Shown piece after piece: positions 15,101-29,200 of a DNA stretch of 64,000 nt. Origin of the DNA: Tubiluchus corallicola (Eukaryota; Priapulida; Priapulimorpha; Priapulimorphida; Tubiluchidae); NCBI GenBank assembly GCA_030141605.1, contig JAQGDQ010000002.1:2028501-2092500 (forward strand). Direction: 5' to 3'. The position numbers and the translations under genes are program-made. Positions within the stretch are counted from its first letter, which is position 1, and each line of letters begins with the position of its first letter. Below the pieces are notes generated by a model. That model was not told where the DNA came from, did no database searches, and saw nothing but the letters and a program-made list of their open reading frames with translations.

Positions 15101-18100
15101 AGAAAAATTTTACGATATTTATGTAGCAGCACAAGGAAAAATCGTAGCATTAGAAGGTATGTTGCAATAATCATTACTCAAAAAACAACGAGAAAATGTC
15201 TTTTCAGTAGTAAAAGTTTACTTTTGTACAATTATCTTTACCTCTGCGTTCCAGATCCATAAATCTGAGCAATCATCTGGACCACAAGCAGCAATGTACT
15301 TGTCATCCGGTGTCCAGCAAATATATGACACTCCATATGAGTGCCCTTCAAATGTACGCTTGTGCTTGATTTCTAGGGTCTCCTAAAATATACATTCATA
15401 TTCCAATTACATTAGATTAGTGGTAATAAAACTGCATTTAACCAAAATGTAATTTTGGGAATGGCAACACAGTTAACTCCTAATAATGTCCGCAAGTTGT
15501 TAACTACGTGTTTGGTTACAGAAGTAAAGTATTATTATGCGGGATCGAAAAATGATATGAAAACAAAAGAACATCTTCACGTACCAACAAGGAATTGAAA
15601 ACTAACAATATCTTTATTAATTTACATCATACTGATTTAAAACCTTGAATGATTGCTGTCGTGTTTCATTTAAGTGTGAGAGAAGAAAACATCCAAGTGG
15701 TCACAGTGTGTGTGGCTGAGATTATAATGAATGCTGAGTCTGCCTATCAACATGTAATTGTCACGAAATGTTTCATCTGCCACACCTGCTCTAGCTGTGT
15801 AATTATTCAAAGAAAGATGTATGTATATCTAAATATGGCTAAGACGTCTCTGCCTACCTTAGTATCCCAACTTACAGGGTTACTCATAATAATGAGCAAT
15901 GTACCAAAGCAGAAATAACACTATAGCAGTTTGTTAAGATTCTATAATACTTGCAAAATCTTCTTGTTTACACACTGTTTATTATTATTCTGCATTCAAC
16001 ACTTAATAACTCCAAAGTACCTAGAATCACCAAACTTGCAGGGAAAACAAGTGGGATAAAGCTCAGGCAGCAGTACAGTGTTCTCTGACAATGGGTCAAA
16101 AGGTCAACTTTGACGAGGTCAGTTTTTCGATTATCCTCCTAGATCACTGAATTAAGTTCAAAACAAAGTTTTACAAGTACCCGGGCACAGTGGGAGAGAC
16201 GTGCACATTGGGCTTTCAAAAACTGGGATTCTTTAAGTGTCCGAGAAAGGAGCTATAATGTGAAAATTAGGGCAACTACTTTGTCACTCAACTCCTCTCA
16301 CAATATTGGACTAGGAACCAGTGTTTATGCAAGTACAGTTTGTGTTGGTAATTGGCTAGGTGTAGCTATGCATTAAGTATCTCTTCAAAAGTGGGTGTGA
16401 CCTGGTCAGTGGAAATGTTAAAATGCAGTTAAAATGTCTGTAGCTGCACAAGTGTAGGATGCACGGTCATAAAGCTTGCAGGATAGATACCCGAATTAAA
16501 TGCTCAGATAATGGTTTACGAATGGTGACTCCTGGGTCAAAAGACACAGTAACAGGAGCAATTATGTGAAAATTAGAGACAATGGATTTGTCATTAAATT
16601 CCTCTTACTCTATTAGACAGGAGTCTATATTTTTTTGCACATACAAATAGATAAGTAAAGGCAGATGACAACTTAGTATTCTTCAAACAGTGGGTATGGT
16701 CAGGTGATGTCACACTGGCGAAAATATTAAAATAGGGTTTTGTCAATAACTGGAAAATAAACGAGGTGAAGTCACAAAGCTTGCAATTCACCTGTGTATG
16801 GGCTCAGACAACAAAAAAGTGAATGGTCACTGGGTCAAAAGAAGATTATTAGTATCATTTTTCCGTTAGGCTCTACCTCCTCCAACTTTTCTGAGTTAGG
16901 GTCATGGCTACTGGCTAGGTGGTGTCGAGTTCTTGCACATGCCTGAATATGGGTCATTTGGATATGGAAACTATTTTTCGCTAAAGGCCAAAAACCAAAA
17001 ATGGCTAGGTGAGTCTCAGATATTTTTCCACTGTTGAAAAACAGACGCTAAGTACTATATTAAATGGAAAGTCTTAATGAGACAAACTATGTGGAATATG
17101 ACAACTTCCGATATCATTGAAACAAAATGCACTTCCTAGTTAATCAAGCATGGCAAATAGAGTGACCACAAAATTATGATTTTTAACACAAAAAACTAAA
17201 GCCAGCAAACATAGTTCATAGTATATTCATGTTGTAGTTTTAGTTATATTGCAAAATCTTAAGTATATGACTTAATCTTAAACAGCACTCTAGTTAATTT
17301 TCTTTTCACACTCTAATACCAGTGGTGATGAAGAAAAAAGGAAATGAGGTAAAAATGCAAACCGGATTAACATCCCACAACATGAGTGTCTGATCTTTGG
17401 AGCCGGTAGCTAAAACTGTGCCAGTGTGATTAAACCTGCAGAACCATACCTCATCACAGTGATCATTAAGTGTCTGTACTAGAGACGATGGAAATTCATC
17501 CCTGTAAATTTAATAAACTTTTACCTTTATGTTCAAATATGGATTAAAATTCTTTGTTTTTGTAGGTGATTTCACTGATTTCACATCTCTAACTTCACAA
17601 TATACAAGTTTTAAAGCATAAAATGCCTGTGCACAAATTTGTCAATTAGACTAGCAGGTGATTTGTTTGAGAAATGATTAAAGCAAACCTGGTACAAGCG
17701 TGGTCAATCAGAAGAGATGTGTTGTGGAGAGTACTCTCTGTACAGGTATTGTGATAAGGACATTGTTCTTGCTGCAGCTGCACAGCCTGGAGGAGTAATT
17801 CTTGTAGTCGTCGTGGAGGCAACATCACAGATGGTGGAAGAAAAGCTGAAAAAATAAAAAAACTGAGTAAAATACAAGCAAACACCTGAATCAAATATGC
17901 ACAAACCTTTGAATATTGTGTAATCAATAGCTTCGAAAATCAAATTATATTTGCAGCAACGCTCTTATTGTTTTTAATGGTGAAAATAACTAGCAATATA
18001 GGCAATATTACCAGAAGATTTTGAAAAAATTTTTCAACAGCTGATTCTCAGTGTTGTGTGATAGCACCTTCACTGTTTTTATTCTACGATTAAAACAATT

Positions 18101-20303
18101 TGCAGATAAAATCCTTGATACACTCCAAACAAACTGGATACATGTAAGGCGCATGTTATTGATGCCAACTGCTGCCAATGGCGAACGCCACTAAGAAATA
18201 ACACTACCTTGTAATTTTTCCATAAGGGCTTGTCGTGACATTGCACCCTTTCCTGACCAGGACGACATCTTACGCAAATCCTCTGGATTGCTGCACATCA
18301 TGTATCTGAATAAAGCAAAACAAAAATATAAAAAAATACTGAAAATTGCATTTAAAAAAACTAGCAGTAGTTATTTCAGGACAAATTGCAGCTCACATAT
18401 GTTGTACGAGGACAGTCTGTTTCTGTAGGTGCTAACATCTCAACATAAAGCGCTGCAGCTTATACTATCATACCAAATAGATAAATGCAAAATTGTCACA
18501 AATAGCAATTTAAGACTAATTAAAAACTTACCCGCTAAGAGCATGAACTCGTTCAGTGTTATATTTTAAAGGAGTAAGTTCATGTCGTAGGCAATGCAAA
18601 GCTTCCATCACACGGCTATCCTCTAAATATTCCAGATACTTTTGCTCCAATAACAAAAACTTCATTTGCTAAAATAACAGAAATGAAATACTGAATATGC
18701 AAAATGGTAAAACACAAATTCACTAATACTGCAAGTCTAAACATTTTAATCACCCCAAAATTTTATTCTTTACAAAACTTACGTACTTATCATTATTTGG
18801 ATTATCAAAAAAGGCACTAAATCAAAAAGCATCATACCTGAATTCCTTTGTCAGTGTCAACCACTGCACTAAGTTCATTCAGATCATGCTCTGCCTGTTG
18901 AAATCAAACACAATTTTACATCTCCTAGATACAGATATCCCACAATAGCCTACTAACGCAATGCACAAAGTTTACATAAGCTCATAAGCAGGTTCAATAG
19001 CACCAAAAAAACTTTACAAAAAACTACACAAAATTTTTGGTTGTCCATTCACTAAAAAACAACTGCATACAGAATAACAATAGTGCGTGTTTGGTCGTGA
19101 AGTTAAACAGCACGAGGCAATATAGTACACCTGTAATCTAATTTTCTGTCATTTACAAATGCACATTCTCAGTACTACAAATCAAGCTAACAAATACATA
19201 ACAATGAAACAAAAATCCTTAAAAACAAATACGGGAATATTAAAACACAAAAAATAGTAATAACATATAGATAATAAAAGCAGCATGTATGAAAATATTA
19301 AAATCAAAAACTGATTATAAACACTGCAGAAAAAAACTAAGATAAGTTAAATATGTACAATAGTTTTAGTGATATCCTATTTATGACGTTAAGGAGTAAT
19401 AGAAATAGAAGCCAATAAAGTTGTTGTTTTGTCTTCATGAGAAATTCTAATAACATCATTTAACTCACCGAAGACTCTATGATGTGTGTTATCTGTGTGT
19501 GGTCATTGCCTCAGCAAAGATATTAAATAATGTCAACAAATAAACAATAAGGAAGAACCAGCATTGATTAAAAATCTAATGTTTAATTAGAAATAAAAAG
19601 AAAAGGGCACCTTATTCTAAGATCTTACTCGTTACTTTCAGCATTGCATAAAAAATGTAGGGAGCAAACACTCTTTATACAAAAACTTTTCTTGAGCACC
19701 TTATCCCAATCTCCGTCCATTATGTGCTGTCTGAATTTGGCTGCCGCGGGATGTTCGAGTCTGCATCCTGATTCCACCATCAACTGATCGGCAGTGCGAC
19801 TAAATAAAAAACAGCAAATGAAATTCTTCTTCAAATTCTATATGGTCTGGGTTAATGAAACCATTTTCGTGTATGCAATAATTTAAAATAGGAATTTCTG
19901 AAAACGAATTTTAGAAAGACTTTAACTAGTTATTGAATGGCTTTGTCATATTACATTTTGAACAAGCATCCATGTTCATTGGAATTACTAACAGCATTGG
20001 TTAAAAAGCATAAATAATTCTAAACAAGACCAACGCTAAGCACATCCGAACGACCGATAATTATTACAGCTCATGAAAACAAACAAAGGGTTCATACTTT
20101 AATCCAAGACCTCTCAAATGCTGTCCTATCAACCTCACTATGTCCTGATCAGTTTGTGACATAGGCAGCCTGGTGCTGTCTTCATCTACACAATTAATTT
20201 CCCCATTTGACGTGCAAGCTCCATTTTGCAGAGCCACAGATCCTGGCTGAATTCCATCTGGCAAGTCTCCATTGTGTTGTGGTCGGCCATTTGATTCATG
20301 CAT
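12130..20303 (-). CDS. WDR26: WD repeat protein 26, CTLH/GID E3 ligase subunit
   Basis: Thirteen coding exons, all phase-consistent: 20303-20098, 19799-19700, 18894-18838, 18668-18532, 18305-18208, 17845-17689, 17501-17363, 15382-15242, 14709-14590, 14003-13858, 13124-13046, 12792-12663, 12335-12130. From the first in-frame ATG this gives 571 residues. A LisH domain lies at about 51-83 ([16 protein letters not shown]), then CTLH to about 145 and the conserved [13 protein letters not shown] block. A WD40 propeller follows from about residue 265 ([60 protein letters not shown]). Known role: propeller and substrate-recruiting subunit of the CTLH ubiquitin ligase. The reading frame stays open and protein-like upstream of 20303 (see separate entry), so the true N-terminus is longer or in another exon. 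Donors GTGCTC (after 19700) and GTTTGC (after 17689 and 17363) are weak but give exact family joins. Confidence 0.96.
13431..13703. repeat. Intronic direct repeat, copy 1
   Basis: About 273 bp inside WDR26 intron 10, repeated in the same orientation at 15421-15696 (WDR26 intron 7) with roughly 85-90% identity by eye. Shared anchors include ACTGCATTTAACCAAAATG, AACTCCTAATAATGT and GAACATCTTCACGTACCAA. No terminal inverted repeats or coding frame are visible. Confidence 0.8.
15421..15696. repeat. Intronic direct repeat, copy 2
   Basis: Second copy of the block at 13431-13703. It starts only 39 bases from the acceptor-side edge of WDR26 exon 8 (15382), so the branch-point region of intron 7 lies at or near the repeat. 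Confidence 0.8.
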
Positions 20304-20436
20304 GTTTTCTACGGTCAATCTTTGCTTTTTCCGCGGCGGCGGAGACACTCCACCCTCATCCGACTCGGAGGACGATGCCAGACTGCCGACCAGCTCCCCA
20401 GTGGATTGTATTTTGCCCGAATATACAATTCCACTA
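20304..20436 (-). other. WDR26: Probable additional N-terminal coding sequence of WDR26
   Basis: The WDR26 frame stays open upstream of the ATG at 20303 to a TAA just above about 20436. The extra residues include SLASSSESDEGG followed by VSPPPRKKQRL. This acidic-serine then basic composition matches the low-complexity leader of animal WDR26 and looks like a nuclear localisation signal. There is no in-frame ATG in this stretch. Either an upstream exon supplies the start (AG sites near 20437 and 20385 are possible acceptors) or initiation is non-AUG. A GTG lies at 20348. Confidence 0.6.
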
Positions 20437-23299
20437 TTTTAATTTTTATCACAGAATTAATCAGCTGTATTCCAGCAATGGTTTCTCTGTATATACTAAT
20501 GACGTATTTGGGGACCGAATGGGTTGGTGTAATCTGGAACCACGACTGCAAATTAATTTGTATCTCAGTTCTGTGATGCTCTATAATTAGTATTATTCAA
20601 CACTGTGTATAAGCTCTAATAATCATGATGACCTTTTTAGAAGCAGCTAGTAGTAAACTTATGTGCCCACTATTATTTTTAAATTTTTGTATAAGACGTT
20701 AATTTAAAAACTGATAGTAAAAGGGTGATTGGGAAGTTGGATGTTATCTTTCCTGGTAGGATAACTTTGTAAACATGATAATTTTTACATTGAAATCTTA
20801 CTTTCAACCCAAAATAATCAAATATGCTAAAGAATCAAACAAGTTAGATGGTTAAACCAGTCCAAAATATTTTATAATAGTTATTTCATCCTTTTAATAA
20901 ATCTAAGCCTGAAACTAAACATTCTGAATTACAAACCCATAATGACCAACCAAGCATCAAGCAAAAAAGGAAGGAATACAAAACAACGAGATTTGAAATA
21001 CAATATTCATTCATTTATTGTTCATGTTATAATTAGTTCCACAAAAATTTTTTTGCTACAAATGTTTAGCTAATTATATCACAGAAATAAATAACACAAG
21101 TTCTCAGTATTATATTTTTTGTAGATTTAAATGCCACCCATACACAGAGTGCTAGACTTCAAGCAAAATGTGAGCAAACAATGTGCTAGGTGTATTATAT
21201 GATATAAAAACATCATTTGATTGTATGACAAAAACATTCCTTGAGCAAAACACTATTGCTCGATATGCAGGCTAGCAATCTCTTTCTATGCACATGTGGC
21301 ATTTAAATCAATGATTATCTGTTTCTCAGAATATGTCAAATGTGTGTTACATTTCCTGATTAATTAAGATTAGTTAACACTCAACAGTTCAATTAACTTC
21401 AGTGTGTTACACTTTACTCCTGTATTCCATAACCTTTTTCAGGTAGACATGTCAAAACCCAGTTTACAGGTAAATTAAATTACACTAACAAAGCCTTAGA
21501 TAACGCAGCACAGAAACTGAAAGCAATCTATGACAGCTCTCTGGCCAAAATGCTCGTGAAACAAGCAAGAAAGCAATGACATACAGAATTAAATAAATAA
21601 ATACAGCTAACACATTAATATACCAATATAGCAGCAACTTCTGAGTAAGTAGCTAAATGGCAGAAAGCTGAGAACAAAATCTACTTATGTACTATTCAAA
21701 TGTATCCTAGATTGTTCAGAGCAATGCAAATAAGTAAAGCAACAGATTCTTGTTTCAATACAACATTAAAAAGAAATTGTATTGTATTAAAAAGAAACTG
21801 TATTAAAAGAAATATGACAGTCACAGTAATGGTTACACTTTAAGAAATATACATAATTTTTATCAAACAATTTTAACATCGAACTAGTCGTTGGTCAAAG
21901 TGCTACAGTCTGCATTACTCTGGCTGTATATCAAATATAGCACAGTATAATCACATGTATTGTCATGAATTCATAAACACGATGAATACTGTATTACAGG
22001 ATAAAAAATACATAATCTCAGTTTCAAGGCACCTACGATCAATGAGGTAGCCATGTTGAATGCAAACTAAAGCAGAACACAGGAAATAATTTAATCTCAT
22101 GACAAAAGCATCAATATTGTATTTAGCTTGCAAAAATTTACTAATACCATTTCCAAACATTTTAAAATGTGTGTCAACTTATGTAATAAACTTTACCCAC
22201 AATATTTCAAATGCTAAGTTTTTTATAGCAAAGAAACATTAATCTATTATCGATTAACTATTTGTAAAAACTAAAAATCAGTGAATTTTGGAAATCCCCA
22301 ATACCTCAATTGTGTTCCAGTGTTCCAATTATATTTAGTATAAAGTTCATGGAGGTTCATACAGAGCTACATATCACATATCACAAAAATTTTGAACTAT
22401 CTATATACATCTCAATCACACCCACTAAAATTACATACCACTTAAAATCATAGACAAAGACTAGTGAAGAAAAAACACAATACTAGTTTTAAAACACCTT
22501 AACACATTAAAATTCGATTGTCAGAAACGATTGCAGTATGGTGTCACTATGATCATGAAATCCTTAGAGCATTTTACTGAAAAACACGTTTAAAAAATCT
22601 ACATATAGTGCACTAAAGTGGCTTCGTACAAAAACATGCTCTTTAGCCAGGAGAAGATGAGATTTTATAACTCCATTCACACTAAACAGAAAAAGCTCTA
22701 CCCAGTGCAAACTTTTTAGATCCAATTATCACACACACAACAAAAACAACAGGAACTGGACTTTCTGTGTCTATCTCGAGTATGTGGTCTTAAAAAATCT
22801 ATGTTACTAGGATCCGGATTTTTTTTTTATAACGTAAACAGAATATGTACCCATCCCCACTATGCTCTGCTAAGTATAGCACAGCTCAGAGACCAAGTAC
22901 TTTTTATTGCATGCAGAAGCTTGATAGTGTACTTTGACACAGAGGCAAAATAGGTCCACATATCCACAAGTGTAAACAGGTGTGTAAGTGAACAATTTTG
23001 TATTAAGAATTTTTAATTTTAGATGTAAACTTTTTTTATCGCAGAAAGCTGAATTGGATGGTACTTTCAACTCTTTTTTAAAGTATGAATCTGCTGTTGG
23101 TAATTAATAGTATTTTGTCTGTATTTTCTCTAGATTTATTTTAGTATGTATTTTTGCACATAAGCCCTATTTACACTATGGAGAAGATACAGGATGAAGG
23201 AATTAAAAAAGTGTTGGAAGTGCCATTAATTTCAGCTTACTGTGATAGAAGAAGTTTACACCCAAAATTACAACATCTAACATTATAAATCAGCAAGTG
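20437..23299. other. Interval between WDR26 and ADPGK
   Basis: The low end is the WDR26 upstream region; the high end should include ADPGK 3' UTR. Short frames at 20207-20590 and 21963-23070 have no recognisable domain. A T10 run lies near 22820. No gene is supported. Confidence 0.4.
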
Positions 23300-26200
23300 T
23301 TAAATCTGATAGGCAAGTGCGGCTGAGGATATATTATCACCTCCCCCAGCAGTTTGAAATACTTCTGTGCACACAATTACAGGTGCGATACATATCTCCG
23401 CTCCATCCTCCTTCCAACATGTGACAGGTTTTTTATCATTTATTGTCATTCGGGGGCTTCCCTCCTCGCGACTGGACTGGAAAGAGTCATCAAGAATTAT
23501 CTTAGACTTCGAAAGATGGATTTGTGTTGAACCACAAACATGCCGATTGGCTGTAAGTGATGCTTTTGCAGCAGCTGCCATGTTATTTTTCCACAAAGAG
23601 CTATCACTGGTCATTATAACCTATTATCAAAAGCAAATGAATTATCAAAAGTAGATATAATTTTTTTTAATATTTTAATTATTATATTTGTTATGTAACC
23701 TTTGTTTTTAAATTCTTTCCCATTTTTATTACCAGAAATTAAAAATCAACAAAGTTTGTGAAGAAACGTGTCACCATTCTTATTGAGAAACTAATACAAA
23801 TCGTACCTCAGTTCAAGTATGGCATTAAGAGCTGCAAAACACAGCATAATTAAGTCAAGCATTCTTTGCTCAAATTAAATGCCCTTTTTTATGAATTTGC
23901 TAGTTTTAGTTACACCTTTTCGGATATCTCTGCAACATGGGGAAACAGTTATTTCCCGACACCCCTTATACGTTAGAAACATGTCCACTTCTGCCCATGT
24001 AAAATCCTATTATTAATGCTCTATATTATGGAAGGCTCTATATTAAGAAACAATGAATTGACAAAGATCTCTTAAATATTTTCAAATCTGTATAGTTTTG
24101 TTTATGAAACATTCAGAAACCGTGACTTATTTTGTATTCATTTTTTTCTTTAACAAACACTTTGTCATATTATCAATATCAAATAATAATGCAATAAAAT
24201 GTTATGAAAGTACCATGCACAAGAAAAGCCAACAACCTAAACAGCTAAAAAAGTTTTACCAAATAAAACTTGGCACAACAAACAAATAACATAAGAATTT
24301 CAATGATATTATTATTCATTTATTATATGAATACTAAAAATCAAAATGTCAATTACAGTTGCACCTGATCAGTTTTGCAATAAACAGAAAAAAATCTGAG
24401 CACCTGTGACAGCACGCTCATGCTTCCATCATTTCATGTGATAATAAGATTCAGGCTGATTTTTTTTGCTGTTTTAATTGCCTGAAATATATTGCTGAGG
24501 CCTCCTACCTCCCCCCCCCCATAATGTCACCATGCCTCTGCTAGAGGTTTTTTCCTTTGTCTCTAGCAAACAAAGCGGTGTCACCTATTGCCAGCTACTG
24601 AGTTGGTCTTTTAACATAAGATTTGCTCAATCAACTTTGTTTGATAAACTTTGCCTAAGAGATTTTCAGACCCCAAATTTTTGGTAAGATTAATCATTCT
24701 CAAGCAGCATTCTATCATTCAATGGTAACAAAGTCAAGTGCATACTGGTAATCAGTAAATCATCATACTTACAGAAAACATTAAACAAATTCTGTGGTAA
24801 CAAAAAATGTAAAGGATTTTTAGTATTGAATACTTCACTTGTTAAGCTTTTTTAAGTTTTTCTTAGTATTGCATCTAGGTAAAACCCTTTTTGACCTGGT
24901 TCCCCCTTTTTTCTCCAGCTATAAACCAGCTAAAAGCCTTAAATAGACCAAAAGAAGCAAATAGGCATTTTTGATCTGCTACTCCAACACAACAAATTCT
25001 CAATACTGTTTTCAGTCCATTTGAAAAGAATGATGCTATTCAAAATAAGGCCATTTGTTCACATACAGGGGTTAAGAGGTTCACTCCCAAGCTTGCAGTT
25101 AAAGGTGAAACTGGTTGGATTCCCAGTACATGTACCACATAGACACAGACATTTACTTTCTCCAATAATGTGTCACATTATGAGTAGAAAAATGAATATA
25201 CTTCAATTTTGGAATATAGTATGATAAAAGTCGACGGGGTTGGAATATGTGCACTGACGAAAATGTCACAAATTGGTCCTATTATATAAATCAGATTTTC
25301 TCTTGATTGCAGTTTATAATTAGTTATTGGTGCTAGAAATTCAACTAAAATTCAGTAAATATCCTGCCATGTACAGAAAGGTCTTTCGATCTGTTTAAAG
25401 CTGAATGGAATTGCCAGGTAAATATTATACCAAAATTAAGAGCACTTAAACGTTTTAAGAGAGGTTTTTATATGGAATGCAATTTATATAACACTGTTAG
25501 TAGCTCATAGAGATCACTTTTATCTCAGTTTAGATGTGGTGTTTTGCTTTTAGAAATTGATACTGGCCAATTCCATGTGCTTGCAATATGTGAAATGTAT
25601 AATTTATGTGAAATAGAAAACAAAATACATTTCCTTCTTGACTGCCCTTTTAATAATACACAAAGAAGGGGTTTATTTCAACAAATTTCATGTGACGAGT
25701 GAATACTGAAAAATTCGCTTTTACTATAAATACTGTCTGATGTTTAAACTAGAAACCTTGCTCGCATTGTATAAAATTCTTAACTGTAGAGGTGCAAAAA
25801 CTGTCAGTTTGTCTATCCTTTCCAGAATTGTTAAGTAATCTTGTATCATATGCATGATAATATGATCCGTATGAATTTTGCTATGTGTACACGTTAAGAA
25901 AGTCTTTTGGACTTATCAAGCAGTGACTTGTAAGCCTAAGCGGCTGGGTTTGACGTCTAAATCTATTGTAATACATATAATGGAAAAATGATGGTAATGT
26001 ATGATGGATGTAAACATGTCACTTCAATAAATATTTTCTCACTTACTCACTACTAAAACCGTGTTCAGAGTAAAGAGTTTTCTCGCCAAGAGAAGAGTGG
26101 AGAGTAAATTGCCAAGGCATTCACATTAGACAGCAGCTTGCAGGAAATCAACTCACAGCAACTGTCGGAGAGCTTTACAATAACTTACTGAAGTAACTCG

Positions 26201-29200
26201 CAAAGCAGTTTACACTTTCAAGTTTGCTGTCAAAGAGAATACTCAGAACAGAAAACTCGCAAGTCTGAGCATGCCGTAATATTTTGATTGGAAGTTTTAT
26301 ATCTTGCTATTAATTGTCAGCCACTGATGTGCCACGACTTTTATTCATTATTGCCAACTATTTTTTTAGCTGCTTCCTTGATTTGGTATTTTTTGTAAAA
26401 AAATGGCCTAAAAAAGACGAAATAAACTTTTTGGATGATCTTTAAGTCTCCAGATTGACTGTTTTTGCCTTATCGTTGCAGAACACATGAATTTTTACAC
26501 ACTATAAACACTACGTGATAAAATTAACAAGAAATCTTGTACCAAAAGTTATTACCTGATATGCTAGGGTATGTACATGAATTCGAGTCTGTTGACTGCA
26601 ACCACGTTTGTTTTGAGAGGTATTTAAAAAGCTAAATATTGCACGTGTTTGATCGAGTACAGTCGCCACTCTCGGGTACGGATCAGATATAAGGGTCACA
26701 TTGCCTCCATGCAAAATATGAAAGAGATTGGGTAGTTCCTAAAAAGTTAATATGAACTGAGAAATCAAACTGAGAAAAACATTATATCAAACTGAAGTCT
26801 AATTACAAAAATTAAATAGCAAAGTAATAATTATTCTAGAAAATAGTGTTCGGCAATTTACTAAAAATTTTATTTAACAAGAATAAAATAAAAGCTCAAA
26901 GTCTAAATTGCTCAAAAGGCTTATTTCTCCATCCATGTAAAGCCACATTGCTGCTTGTTTTACATATTGCACAAAATGTTAATCTCATTATATGTGTGCA
27001 GCTCAAACCACGTATATAACACCGGACCCTCAGTTAACAGTACTTTTATGGTGCAGTGTAGCCTTTATGCTTACAGCCAGCAAACGTGATTCAGGTCTGA
27101 CTAACATCAAGTCTTTGATTCCTTCAATGAGATTTCAAACAAGTTTAAAGATAAACAAGACCCATTCTTAAACTATAGCTGAAAAAACAATCTACCCTAT
27201 AAAGTATTGAAAGGGAGCATATTGTTTTTTTCAAGAATTACTTATGTGAAAGAATTATTACCACAGAAACATAACTTTATGTGTGTGTGACTAGTTTTCT
27301 CTGTTGCTTGCATTCCGACACTTGCTAGTTAGATAGCGGGCACTAGCACCTGCATCTCGGAAATGCAATGCACAAAAACAGGTGCTGTTCTTGTCAGTTT
27401 AGAGGTGGTCAGTTGTAACGTAGTGCCCACATTCAACAGCTCCTGCGTGAGCACAGCAGTAGACTTAAAATTTGAATTTTAAACTTAAAAATTTGTCGAG
27501 TTTTTGTATATCATACTGAATGTTCACAAAACATGGAAATACACCCACAGAATGTTTGTGCTATAGGAAATTATGTTCAGTTGTGATGTCATTATAAGTT
27601 GGGCTCGCCCACCATTAATTAAGCTTCTAACCTATTATTTAATTATCCGAAACATTTTGGCACTATTACAGGCGTTAAAAAGGTATGCATTTTCCCACAC
27701 TTCAAATTTCTGTTTTCCTTTAAATATACAAATCAAACTGAAAACTAAAAACAAGAACACTACAAGAAAAAAGCTAAGGGGGAAAGTTGAAGATCATGGC
27801 TATGGAGCTAAGATGCACTAGAGCTGGTCACTGATTAACCAGGTAACAGCCAGGAAGCCTTGGTGGTTCGTATATACACATGCAAACGTGGTTAAGACAC
27901 CCCCTGCCAATTCAGTTCGCATTTTAAGAAATTATTCTTGATAAAGAAAGAGGTAGATTCCAGTCTAACCAACTAAATTTAGTAGAAAGCATACTCCTGA
28001 GTGCCAAACTCTGTCTCATACAGTGTACAAAACAGTACAATAAAAAAAGTAAGAACAACAACAAAGACATTGCAAGAGTCTCTAGTGAGTAATAGTGATG
28101 TGAAATTAATTTGTCACCTGTTCATTCATGCCAATTGAGTCAACGTAAGGCAAAATGAATTCCACTAGATCTGTTAAAAAAGACTGGTCTGAAAATGAAG
28201 CCATTTCAAAATGAATCCTTGCATTACAAGGTAGCTGCAGGATGAGGTCACGTATTCTTTGCAAAATTTGTTTTCGCTCACCTAGTATCAGATGCAAAAG
28301 AAAATTAACACAAAAAAAACTTATTTTACAAACTTAAGTAACTGTATTTCAAAAAATATAAGTTTGGGGACAGAGCAGCCACTTAAGGCTATAACAAGTT
28401 TCTTTAATAAGTTGATAAAAGATTAATTACATATACCAGGTTTAAATGGAAAATTGTCCATCATCTGAAGACCACCAATGACAAGGAGATTTGGATGAAA
28501 CGACAGTAGCTGATTCGCAAAATCTGGTATTGAGTTCATTTTTGGATTATTCATATCGTGATGAACAATGAACCTATCGTAAAAGAGTGTTGAAGTACAG
28601 TTTATTTCAAAAAGCAATAAAGTAACATCTCTAGACTCAGTTTAGAGAGTTCAATCAGTTACCAAAAAGTTCTTAATAGGATTGGCCTCAGCCAGGCTTC
28701 TACAAAAATGAACGACTAAACAATGTACGAGTCCGAGATATGACTCGAGCACACCACTAGTCAGTATTGTCTATCACCAGTTTAGAAACCGACCCTACAT
28801 ACTCCATGAGAAACAATTATGTATAATTGTATATAGCCAACAGTAAAATCCAATTAGTTTATAACTGATACCTCGGTTTACGTTTCCAATAAACGTAAAC
28901 ACACCCGAACATAGACGACAATTAAAGTAAAATAACTGTTAACGTGTTATTATTACTACTACCTGTTTGCACGAGGAGCACGATGCTGACCCCATTTATC
29001 ACCTATCGTGTATTCCAATATAAGATGTATGTCATCCTCCTCTAAGAAACCTCCAGCAACTAGAAATGTTACAGGTACAATAGTTATTAGTCAAGAAGCA
29101 TAGATGAGCCACTATGGCAGAAGCCATAGGAAATGCTTGGCACATAAGTTATAACCCGGGCAAGCTAGTTGGCAACACAACCACAATCAAACACTAGCAC

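Noticed and set aside
15649-15918. 89-residue plus-strand frame
   Set aside because: Overlaps the end of the intronic repeat copy 2; no recognisable protein features.
20207-20590. 127-residue plus-strand frame
   Set aside because: Shadow of WDR26 exon 1 on the opposite strand.
22870-23070. Extra downstream exon of ADPGK
   Set aside because: ADPGK ends naturally at 23300 after the catalytic GGGDNIS motif, at the family's usual length.
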